Assembly: GCA_002478885.1 (NCBI GenBank) | Contig: DLKC01000039.1 | Location: forward strand, 15,484 to 79,483 | Origin: Chitinophagaceae bacterium UBA7600 | Lineage (GTDB): Bacteria; Bacteroidota; Bacteroidia; Chitinophagales; Chitinophagaceae | Direction of reading: 5' to 3' | Length of the DNA: 64,000 nt | Shown: one piece after another, positions 52,657 to 59,870 of the stretch | Position numbering within the stretch: position 1 is the stretch's first letter | Layout: every line of letters begins with the position of its first letter | Notes under the pieces: model-generated | Seen by the model: the letters and a program-made list of their open reading frames with translations, nothing else | Told to the model about the DNA's origin: nothing | Databases searched by the model: none | Made by a program: the position numbers and the translations under genes

Positions 52657-55296
52657 ATGAAAAGACGGTTACTATCCATGATTTTATTGTTCATGGCATT
52701 CGGGGCTACTGCGCAAAATAACCTGGCAGGCGCTATCCGTGGTACGAAGGGTACAAGCCTTCACTTTGTAAATCTAAGCGACAACCAATCTGTGAAATTC
52801 AGTGGTAACGATCTGAGGTCAGTTCTCAGTCTCGATGCTAAGTCAGATTTTGTTTTAATGCGTACAGAACCCGATAAACTGGGTAATGTACACTACAGGT
52901 ATTACCAGACGTTTAATGGAATACCTGTTGAAAACAGTATGTATGTGATCCACACGCGCAGCGGTTATATTAAATCAATGAGCGGTTCGATCGTTACCGA
53001 ATTTGACCAGGCTGTTTTGAAAAACAGCAGCGCAGCTTTCAGCTCAAAAGAAGCAGTTGCAAAAGCAATTAAAAATGTGAAGGCAGAATTGTACGCATGG
53101 CAGGATGCAGGCATGCAGCAACGCATCAGAATGCAAACCGGTAACGACAAGGCAAGTTTTGAACCTACAGCAAAACTTGTTTGGTACAACCCGGGCATTG
53201 AACTCGACCCCAGGGCATTAAGACTTTGCTATAAAGTGGATGTATATGCCATCAAACCATTGAGCCGTGCCGATTATTTTGTTGATGCGGTTACCGGGGC
53301 TGTTATTGGAAAACAAGATCGAATCTATTTCACCGATGCAACAGGAACTGCTGCAACCTACTGGAGCGGTTCTCAAACCATACATTCCGATAACACGAGT
53401 TCCGCCTATCGTTTAAGAGACTATTCACGTGGCAATGGCGTAATTACGCTGCATGGTGAAAGTGCAAAACGTGGTAATGATTACAACAGCGCTTCTGCAA
53501 ACTGGTCGCTTAACGGATCAGATGTTGCTGCGTTGGACGCTCATTTTGGTGTTGAACAAACTTATTCGTACTACTTTACCAATTTCGGACGTAACAGTTA
53601 TGATGGTCTCGGTACTGCTTTGTATAGCTATGTAAACGACCCGACTTATATCGACAACGCATTTTGGGACGGTTCCGCAATGAACTACAATAAAAGGTCT
53701 ACTGGCGAAGCTGGTGGCGTAACCGGCATCGATGTCACCGGTCATGAGCTTACACATGGTGTTACACAATCAAGTTGTAATCTTACCTACAGCTACGAGC
53801 CTGGCGCCATTAATGAGAGTCTCAGCGATATTATGGGTAAATCAGTTCAATTCTGGGCAAAACCTACAGACATAAACTGGCAACTGAGCAACGACATGAA
53901 CTGGATCATCCGCGACATGAGCAATCCTAATCTAATAGGCCAGCCCGACACGTACAAAGGAACCTACTGGTACACAGGATTTGGTGATAATGGCGGCGTA
54001 CACTACAACAGTGGTGTGGGCAATTTTATGTTCTACTTGTTGGTTAACGGTGGCACAGGAACCAATGATATTGGCAATGCATACACTGTTGGCGCACTGG
54101 GCCTGGCAAAAGCCGATCAAATCATTTACCGCTCGCAAACAGTTTATCTTGTGGCTAACTCGCAATATGCAGACTGGCGTGTTGCTTGCATAAGTGCAGC
54201 AAGTGATCTTTACGGGCCCACGTCAAATGAAGTTGCACAGGTAAAGAATGCATTTTTTGCAGTAGGTATAGGGTCATCGGCAACCGGCTGCGATGCACCG
54301 ACAGGACTCACCGCTACTAATATTGCAAAAAAATCTGCAACTCTTGGTTGGAACGTTGTTCCAGGGGTAAGCAGTTATAATTTGCAGGTGAAAGCCTCTT
54401 CTGCATCTACCTGGACAACTTTCTCCAATATTGCAACAAATACTTTCAATCTTACAGGGCTTACTCCAGGTACATCTTATGATTTTCATGTTGAAAGTAA
54501 CTGCCCTTTAGGAAGCACAAGCGGTTACAGTACACCAACTACCTTCAGCACTGTTAGTGCGGGTGGTTATTGTACTTCTTCAGGGCAAAGCACAGCATAT
54601 GAGTTTATCAACCGCGTTGCTGTAGGTTCATCGGGCAATACAAGCGGCAACAATAATGGTTATGGTAATTTTACTACGGTAACAGCACCATTAAAAGCAG
54701 GTAAAACTTACTCACTTAAGTTGACACCAGGATTTACTTCTTCATCCTACTCAGAGAACTGGACAGTTTATATTGACTATGATAGAAATGGTAGTCTTAG
54801 CGATGTTGGTGAACTTGTCGGCACGGCGATATCAAGTGATACTACGCCGGTTACTGTCAAGTTTACCGTTCCTGCAACAGCGAAAAACGGCCGTGCGCTG
54901 ATGAGAATCCAAATGTCTTATGGCACGGCAATAACCGATCCATGCGCTGCGTTTACTTATGGTGAAGTAGAAGATTATACCGCCAATTTAAGTGGCGGCA
55001 CCGGTCTTGAAATAGTTTCCAAAGAGGTAACTCCGAATATACTCAGCGTTGTTCCGAACCCTGTAAAGGGTTATGCTGCAACAGTAAACCTCGACCTGCA
55101 AAAGCAGGGATCCGTTAACATCAGGGTTACCGATCTTTCCGGCAGGCTTTTATTGTCGCAAAGTGTGAACAATGCAAGTGCCGGCAAAAATGCGATTACA
55201 CTGCGTGGCGTAGAAAAATTGAGCAGGGGGGCATTTATGGTTACAGCCGAACAAAACAACATAATCATCGGCAGAACCCAATTGATAAGGGATTAA
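52657..55296 (+). CDS. secreted M4-family (thermolysin-like) metallopeptidase with a T9SS sorting tail
   Basis: An 879-aa zinc peptidase. Signal peptide 1-19; an FTP/PepSY propeptide up to about 230; the M4 domain with HELTH at 363-367 and the third zinc ligand Glu 387 in GAINESLSD (20 residues later, as in thermolysin); a fibronectin type III-like domain (CDAPTGLTATNIAKKSATLGW, about 547-635); a GEVEDY-containing domain; and from about 797 a type-A T9SS C-terminal sorting domain (VVPNPV..., SVNIRVTDLSGRLLL, KLSRGAFMVTAEQ). The tail sends it through the type IX system to the surface or medium, where it would digest protein. It ends in a strong terminator. Confidence 0.95.
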   Translation: MKRRLLSMILLFMAFGATAQNNLAGAIRGTKGTSLHFVNLSDNQSVKFSGNDLRSVLSLDAKSDFVLMRTEPDKLGNVHYRYYQTFNGIPVENSMYVIHTRSGYIKSMSGSIVTEFDQAVLKNSSAAFSSKEAVAKAIKNVKAELYAWQDAGMQQRIRMQTGNDKASFEPTAKLVWYNPGIELDPRALRLCYKVDVYAIKPLSRADYFVDAVTGAVIGKQDRIYFTDATGTAATYWSGSQTIHSDNTSSAYRLRDYSRGNGVITLHGESAKRGNDYNSASANWSLNGSDVAALDAHFGVEQTYSYYFTNFGRNSYDGLGTALYSYVNDPTYIDNAFWDGSAMNYNKRSTGEAGGVTGIDVTGHELTHGVTQSSCNLTYSYEPGAINESLSDIMGKSVQFWAKPTDINWQLSNDMNWIIRDMSNPNLIGQPDTYKGTYWYTGFGDNGGVHYNSGVGNFMFYLLVNGGTGTNDIGNAYTVGALGLAKADQIIYRSQTVYLVANSQYADWRVACISAASDLYGPTSNEVAQVKNAFFAVGIGSSATGCDAPTGLTATNIAKKSATLGWNVVPGVSSYNLQVKASSASTWTTFSNIATNTFNLTGLTPGTSYDFHVESNCPLGSTSGYSTPTTFSTVSAGGYCTSSGQSTAYEFINRVAVGSSGNTSGNNNGYGNFTTVTAPLKAGKTYSLKLTPGFTSSSYSENWTVYIDYDRNGSLSDVGELVGTAISSDTTPVTVKFTVPATAKNGRALMRIQMSYGTAITDPCAAFTYGEVEDYTANLSGGTGLEIVSKEVTPNILSVVPNPVKGYAATVNLDLQKQGSVNIRVTDLSGRLLLSQSVNNASAGKNAITLRGVEKLSRGAFMVTAEQNNIIIGRTQLIRD

Positions 55297-55313
55297 ATGT
55301 TTTAATTCGCAAT

Positions 55314-55346
55314 AAAAAGCTGCTCCTTACAAGAGCAGCTTTTTTT
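55314..55346 (+). terminator. intrinsic terminator of the M4 peptidase gene
   Basis: AAAAAGCTGCTC pairs with GAGCAGCTTTTT around a 7-nt loop, then T residues. It begins 18 bp after the stop. Confidence 0.92.
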
Positions 55347-55395
55347 ATTGTAGGTAGGTATGCACAGGTGTTAGCTCATTAGTATTGTTGGCCCC

Positions 55396-55412
55396 GAAGT
55401 GAGTGACACAAC
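55396..55412 (-). repeat. dispersed palindromic repeat copy, GTG subtype
   Basis: GAAGTGAGTGACACAAC followed by AGCAGGTGCCACGAAGG, the complement of the conserved flank. It faces away from the copy at 55585. Confidence 0.85.
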
Positions 55413-55469
55413 AGCAGGTGCCACGAAGGATGGAAGCCGGTACCACCAAAGTGACTTTTTTTGAACGGC

Positions 55470-55497
55470 AAAAAAGGCGGCCTTTTGACCGCCTTAA
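55470..55497 (-). terminator. minus-strand terminator downstream of a small-protein unit
   Basis: On the minus strand, AAGGCGG, an 8-nt loop and CCGCCTT are followed by TTTTTT (stem 55474-55480 with 55489-55495). No large minus-strand gene lies just upstream; the nearest frame is the 43-aa membrane protein at 55638-55769, which it would end. Confidence 0.75.
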
Positions 55498-55584
55498 ACC
55501 ATGAATAGCCAACAAAATCTTTAATCAGGATTTCTTTAAACGAGGTTTTTCTTGAGCCGGGCTTACGTGCTTCCTGCATCGTCC

Positions 55585-55600
55585 CTTGCGTCGCACTTTT
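55585..55600 (+). repeat. dispersed palindromic repeat copy, GCG subtype
   Basis: CTTGCGTCGCACTTTT with the flank GAGCCGGGCTTACGTGCTTC shortly before it. The core is slightly degenerate (TTTT for TCTT). Confidence 0.8.
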
Positions 55601-55637
55601 CAGCTTTTTTAGAAATGTGGGACATATGAACCATTTA

Positions 55638-55769
55638 CTAAAAGCTTTTTGAATTGAACCAATTTTTTATATCGCTGTTCCCCTTTCTTTTCTTACCCTT
55701 GAATAAAATGTACAGCAACGTAAAACCTGCAACGAGGCCTACCGCAAAAGTTAGAATGATGTTTACCAT
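55638..55769 (-). CDS. tiny membrane protein (43 aa)
   Basis: An ATG-to-TAG frame of 44 codons, shorter than usual gene-finding limits. It reads MVNIILTFAVGLVAGFTLLY, then ILFKGKKRKGNSDI and a polar tail ending NSKSF. That is a single hydrophobic helix with small-residue spacing, a positively charged stop (KGKKRKG) and a soluble end, as expected for an inner-membrane small protein oriented tail-in. A terminator lies 140 bp downstream on the same strand and another (56080) lies upstream, so it sits in its own minus-strand unit. I do not recognise the family. Confidence 0.55.
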   Translation of the reverse strand: MVNIILTFAVGLVAGFTLLYILFKGKKRKGNSDIKNWFNSKSF

Positions 55770-55943
55770 TTGATCAGTTTTTATGTTGGTTAAATAATCC
55801 GTTTACAAATTGCGCTTTTTGATAAGCGCCAAGCTTACGACTTGTTATTCTCCTTGCATGGAAATGTTACCGGAGAGCAAGGTGGTTAATGTTTTTTCAG
55901 GGGATATTGCTGGTTAATCTTTTGCCTGCGCTATGGCATAAAA

Positions 55944-56027
55944 TCATTTTCTGTAGTAATCGATGAGACTATATAATCTCATTCCCAATAAAAAGCCTGC
56001 TACCAGGTAAAGCGCATAAATAATCAT
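55944..56027 (-). CDS. tiny membrane protein (27 aa)
   Basis: An ATG-to-TGA frame of 28 codons reading MIIYALYLVAGFLLGMRLYS, then LIDYYRK. It is almost entirely one membrane helix with the same VAGF-x-LL core as the 43-aa frame downstream, and ends in basic residues. It lies just downstream of the response-regulator terminator and 174 bp upstream of the 43-aa frame. Its length alone is not evidence, but the composition and placement are. No function is known. Confidence 0.42.
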   Translation of the reverse strand: MIIYALYLVAGFLLGMRLYSLIDYYRK

Positions 56028-56079
56028 ACAAGTTTTTTATTGATCCTCTTATAGTTGAATAAGAATAAGAAACTGTTGG

Positions 56080-56112
56080 AAAAAAGCGCCAGATTTAGAC
56101 AAATCCGGCTTT
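56080..56112 (-). terminator. intrinsic terminator of the response-regulator gene
   Basis: On the minus strand, GCCGGATTT pairs with AAATCTGGC (one G-T) around a GTCT loop, followed by GCTTTTTT. It lies about 105 bp past the response-regulator stop. Confidence 0.72.
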
Positions 56113-56217
56113 TGATTAAAACCCATAAAAACCTAAGCATTCAGGCATAACTAAGTATACCAAATATTTTCGTTTGTAGATTCATTCGTCCTTTCATTTG
56201 CTCTCAAAAGAAACTTG

Positions 56218-56631
56218 TCAGCAAGCACATTTCAGAGGAAGCAGCGGTCTTATTATCGTATGGATCATATCACCAGTTGCTGGTTTGTCTATAAAGCCTT
56301 TAACCGACTGTTCATAACGGTCTTTAAGGTCAGTCACGTCGGCGTTGCAGCTGGAATGTATATAGATCATGGTGTTGCTGCTGTCAAAATTCTCTTGTTC
56401 AAGCCCCCAGCTTCTTAAAAATTCAAATCCGTTCATTACGGGCATTGACAGGTCGAGTATGATCAACAATTGCTCTGTTTCAATTTCTTTCATCAGGTGT
56501 ATGGCGTGCGCCCCATTGCCAGCTATGTAAACAGGCAAATCGTATTCCTCAAACAATTTGGGCATTAGCATTTGCATGTAAACATCGTCTTCAACAACGA
56601 GTACTGACAAGCGGGACGGACATTTATTCAT
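56218..56631 (-). CDS. single-domain response regulator
   Basis: A 137-aa receiver (CheY-like) domain with no output domain. The acidic pocket is VLVVEDDVYMQ, the phospho-acceptor Asp is in IILDLSMPVMNGFEF, the switch Ser/Thr is in MIYIHSSC and the conserved Lys-Pro is in GFIDKPAT. No histidine kinase is adjacent, so it is an orphan; it may act by binding a kinase or phosphorelay partner. The two Cys at the very C-terminus (KCAC) are unusual. Gene ends before a terminator at 56080. Confidence 0.92.
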   Translation of the reverse strand: MNKCPSRLSVLVVEDDVYMQMLMPKLFEEYDLPVYIAGNGAHAIHLMKEIETEQLLIILDLSMPVMNGFEFLRSWGLEQENFDSSNTMIYIHSSCNADVTDLKDRYEQSVKGFIDKPATGDMIHTIIRPLLPLKCAC

Positions 56632-56902
56632 TTGCGGTTTATTTTTGAAGCGTTATTACTCCACGAACTCCCGGGCTATTATTTCCTTTTTCCAGCCCGA
56701 CCATACAAAGTAACGCAGTGTTGCAGAGATGCGGCGTAGAGTTATTTGTAAATGTAGCTTGACAAAAACTTCACAATTTTTGTAGTAGAAAATATGACTT
56801 CTGCAATATATAAGCGTGACAACAAACGTTCGTTTTTTTCGATTGCCCAAAAACTGCGACGGGAAGGAATTATAAAGCGGTAAATATGTTGCGGCGGGGC
56901 GA

Positions 56903-57685
56903 TTATGAGGAGAAAACAATCGTTTTCTTGTTTTCGGGGAGCGCAATTACCTGGCTTTCAACTTCAAATATTTCTTTGATTATTTCCTGGTTTATTGTTT
57001 TTGCTGGTTGTGGTAACTCGTAAACAATATTCCCGTATTTCATAAGGATCATATGTTCTGCATATTCGAGCGCAATGTTCAGGTCGTGGAGTATTGCAAC
57101 CACCAATACGCCGTGGTTGCAGAGTTCTTTAGAGATTTTTAATAACTGTTGCTGGTGTTTCAAATCGAGATGAGCTATTGCTTCGTCAAGAAACAGATAT
57201 CTTGTTAGGTTTTCTTCCGCTTCCCATATCTGTGACAAAACCCTTGCAAATTGCACCCGTTGTTTTTCGCCACCCGATAAAGTAAGGTAATCTCTTCCCA
57301 TAAGGTCGGCTACATCCATTTTTTTCATGGCCTGTATGCAGATATCCTCATCTTTTTGGGAATGACGGTAATTGAAATGCGGGTAGCGACCCATCATCAC
57401 AACTTCTTCTGCGGTTAATGGAAAATGTAACTCAGGTTGTTGGCTCATAACGGCCCTGTATGTAGCGAGCTCCTTTTTGCCGATTTTAAAAACATCGGTA
57501 CCAGCATATTCCACTTGCCCGCATTGCGGTTTTAGATCGCCGCTAAAAACCTTCATCAACGTAGATTTTCCGCAACCATTTGGCCCAACGATAACATAAA
57601 ATTTACCGGGCTCAAAAGCAGTGCTTATGCCTTTCAAAATTTCTTTGCGCCCAACCGCATACCTGATATTTTTTAGGCTAAGCAT
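56903..57685 (-). CDS. hmuV: heme/iron-type ABC transporter ATPase
   Basis: A 260-aa ABC ATPase. Walker A is GPNGCGKSTLMK, the Q-loop is MSQQP, the signature is LSGGEKQRVQFARVL, Walker B is RYLFLDEAIAHLD, and the H-loop is ILHDLN. I start it at the ATG at 57685, which follows an unusually good ribosome-binding site, AAAGGAGG (57691-57698); the frame reaches back to 57796 inside hmuU. It overlaps the hmuU end by 8 bp, so the two are coupled. HmuV-type ATPases power heme or siderophore import; heme is favoured by the partner HmuT-like protein. Confidence 0.92.
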   Translation of the reverse strand: MLSLKNIRYAVGRKEILKGISTAFEPGKFYVIVGPNGCGKSTLMKVFSGDLKPQCGQVEYAGTDVFKIGKKELATYRAVMSQQPELHFPLTAEEVVMMGRYPHFNYRHSQKDEDICIQAMKKMDVADLMGRDYLTLSGGEKQRVQFARVLSQIWEAEENLTRYLFLDEAIAHLDLKHQQQLLKISKELCNHGVLVVAILHDLNIALEYAEHMILMKYGNIVYELPQPAKTINQEIIKEIFEVESQVIALPENKKTIVFSS

Positions 57686-58748
57686 AAAAACCTCCTTTCT
57701 GTTGTCGCCTGCTGTTGCTGATGAGCATGTATAAAAATACCGGCGCGCCAATGAATGCAGTGATGATGCCGATAGGAAATTCAGAAGGTGCAACAAGTAC
57801 CCGCGCTGCCATATCGGTAAGGTTTAGCAAGATGGCTCCGAGCAGGGCAGAGGCAATAACCAGGAAACGGTTGTCGCTGCTTTTCAGCATGCGAAGAATG
57901 TGTGGAACTATAAGCCCGACAAAACTGATCACCCCAACCAATGATGTTGCCATGGCAACAATGAATGTGTTTAGAATAATCACATTGCGTTTTAGTTTTT
58001 CTGTGTGCACGCCAAGGTGCCCGGCTTCTTCTTCACCAAGCAACAGTGCGTTCAGGTCTTTGGTATAACGAAGGCACAATGCAATGCCAATAGTTGTTGA
58101 AAAACCGGTAAGCATCACGCCATTCCAATCGGCACCGGAAAGCGTTCCAAGATTCCAGAAAGTAATACTTCTTGCCTGTGGGTCACGCGATATATAAGAA
58201 AAAAAACCTGTGCCACCATTAGCAATCGCATTCATGGCAATGCCGGCAAGGATCATCGTGTTCACATTTGTTTTACCAAATATGTTTGATATTTTATACA
58301 CTGCCATCGTTGAAAGAAAACCTCCTGCAAATGCAAAAAGCGGTAACAGGAATGGGCCTATAATATCTGCGTAAGAACCAGCAATATTTTTACCCATTAC
58401 AAAAACAAAAGCAGCACCAAATGCAGCGCCTGATGATGTTCCAACAAGGCCGGGCTCTACAACCGGGTTCCTGAAAAGCGCCTGCATTAAAGCTCCCGAA
58501 ACCGACAATGCTGCACCAACAAATGCACACTCAATAACACGTGGCAACCTGATTTGAAAAAACACCTGCTCTTCAATTTTTGAATAGCTGGCTTTCATAT
58601 CAAAGCCAAACGCGTTGCCGATAAACGCAAAAATTTTTTCATAAGACAAACTAACCGCACCCACTCTTGCAGAAACGATCATCAAGACAAACAGCATTAC
58701 TGCAAGTATGATGTAATAACTGCGAAAATTCAATTGTTTTTTCTGCAT
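57678..58748 (-). CDS. hmuU: heme/iron-type ABC transporter permease (FecCD family)
   Basis: A 356-aa permease with nine or ten membrane segments. Characteristic blocks are RLPRVIECAFVGAALSVSGALMQALFRNPVVEPGLVGTSSGAAFGAAFVF and, late in the protein, GVISFVGLIVPHILRML, the ATPase-contact region. It forms a homodimer channel in the inner membrane. It lies after hmuT with a 192-bp gap that holds a repeat pair and overlaps hmuV. Confidence 0.93.
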   Translation of the reverse strand: MQKKQLNFRSYYIILAVMLFVLMIVSARVGAVSLSYEKIFAFIGNAFGFDMKASYSKIEEQVFFQIRLPRVIECAFVGAALSVSGALMQALFRNPVVEPGLVGTSSGAAFGAAFVFVMGKNIAGSYADIIGPFLLPLFAFAGGFLSTMAVYKISNIFGKTNVNTMILAGIAMNAIANGGTGFFSYISRDPQARSITFWNLGTLSGADWNGVMLTGFSTTIGIALCLRYTKDLNALLLGEEEAGHLGVHTEKLKRNVIILNTFIVAMATSLVGVISFVGLIVPHILRMLKSSDNRFLVIASALLGAILLNLTDMAARVLVAPSEFPIGIITAFIGAPVFLYMLISNSRRQQKGGFYA

Positions 58749-58805
58749 GTGATGCTGTTATTTTTTTTCTTTTTGTTACGTGCTTCATTGCTTTGCTCAT
58801 CGCCT

Positions 58806-58894
58806 GTTGTGTCACTCACTTGTGCGTTTAGAGCTATTCGCAGCATCGTATTTATTGCTCAATGATGTGCTGCAGTACAAGTGAGTGACACAAC
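58806..58894. repeat. perfect inverted repeat pair, GTG arms, inside the heme operon
   Basis: Identical inverted arms GTTGTGTCACTCACTTGT (58806-58823) and ACAAGTGAGTGACACAAC (58877-58894), spanning 89 bp between hmuT and hmuU. In RNA they could pair as an 18-bp stem with a 53-nt loop. Confidence 0.95.
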
Positions 58895-58940
58895 GAAAGC
58901 TTAATGCTTTAGTTAAAGCTCAGCAACAAAAAAATATTTT

Positions 58941-59816
58941 TTATTTGGTTTTAGACTGGTGAACCATTTGCATGATCTTTAAAACATTTTCCCCCGTGCG
59001 TGGACCAAGATAAACAAGGTCGTGCTCTTCAATTCTATAGATGCGATTGTTCTTTGCGGCAGGGGAGAGGGCGATGCCAGGCAATGTTTTAAACTTATCG
59101 AGACTACCCTGCAGGTCGTAACCAAAATCTGTTGCAAGAATTACGTCGGGCTGATCGGCAGCGATAACTTCAGCACTCAGGTCTTTCCATTTTTGAGCGG
59201 TATCTGCAGCGTTGATAGCGCCGGCCCACTCGAGCATTTTATTGGGAACACCGCTGCGGCTTAAGACAAAATATTTATTTGCAGCCTGGCCAAAATGAAT
59301 GATGAGCACTTTGGGACTGTCATCGTATGTTTTTCGCGCTGAGTCGAGTTTTGCCATATCGGCATCGAGTTTAGCGCAAAGTTCTTTTCCTTTTGCTTCG
59401 TTGTGGAACTCGCCTGCCACCTGCATGATGAGCATTTTAGTTGAATCGATAGTTGGTCCCGCGTGAAATTCGCGCATGGGAATACCCACTTTCTTAACCT
59501 GCTCGATCGCGGTTTCAGGTGCTATGTTTCCATCATGCCAAACAACCGTCGGGTTTAAGGATATGATGCCCTCTGCGTTTAATCCGCGGTGATAGCCAAC
59601 GGTAGTTAATTTTTTTGTTTCGGGCGGGTATGTGCTGGAAATATCGATACCAACCAAGGACGTATCACCTCCAACTGCGAAGATAATTTCATTAAGTTGT
59701 TTCGATACGCAAACGATACGTTGTTTGCTTTCGGTTGCTGTGGTTTCCTTACTACCAAACCTGTCGCAGGAAAAAAGTAACAGCGATGATACAACTACAA
59801 GATATATTTTTTTCAT
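58941..59816 (-). CDS. hmuT: heme/iron-type ABC transporter substrate-binding lipoprotein
   Basis: A 291-aa periplasmic binding protein. I use the ATG at 59816 (MKKIYLVVVSSLLLFSC), which gives a lipobox with Cys 17. The fold is the two-lobe TroA/BtuF type: IVCVSKQLNEIIFAVGGDTSLVGIDISS, then YHRGLNAEGIISLNPTVV and, near the end, LVYLGPRTGENVL. The last two blocks match HmuT-like heme carriers, where a conserved Tyr and the L-G-x-x-RTG end shape the ligand pocket. It would receive its ligand from the TonB-dependent receptor encoded upstream. It lies 54 bp after that receptor on the same strand. Confidence 0.9.
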   Translation of the reverse strand: MKKIYLVVVSSLLLFSCDRFGSKETTATESKQRIVCVSKQLNEIIFAVGGDTSLVGIDISSTYPPETKKLTTVGYHRGLNAEGIISLNPTVVWHDGNIAPETAIEQVKKVGIPMREFHAGPTIDSTKMLIMQVAGEFHNEAKGKELCAKLDADMAKLDSARKTYDDSPKVLIIHFGQAANKYFVLSRSGVPNKMLEWAGAINAADTAQKWKDLSAEVIAADQPDVILATDFGYDLQGSLDKFKTLPGIALSPAAKNNRIYRIEEHDLVYLGPRTGENVLKIMQMVHQSKTK

Positions 59817-59870
59817 GGCTTTCTTGTTTGCGAAAGGAAGAGGCATTCCTTTGAATGCCTCTTCATAAAT

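Noticed and set aside
55379..55579. Minus-strand frame of 66 codons
   Set aside because: It runs over two repeat copies and a terminator hairpin and has no protein features.
56656..56946. Minus-strand frame of 96 codons between the response regulator and hmuV
   Set aside because: It overlaps the end of hmuV by 44 bp, has no domain, signal or composition typical of a gene, and no ribosome-binding site was seen.
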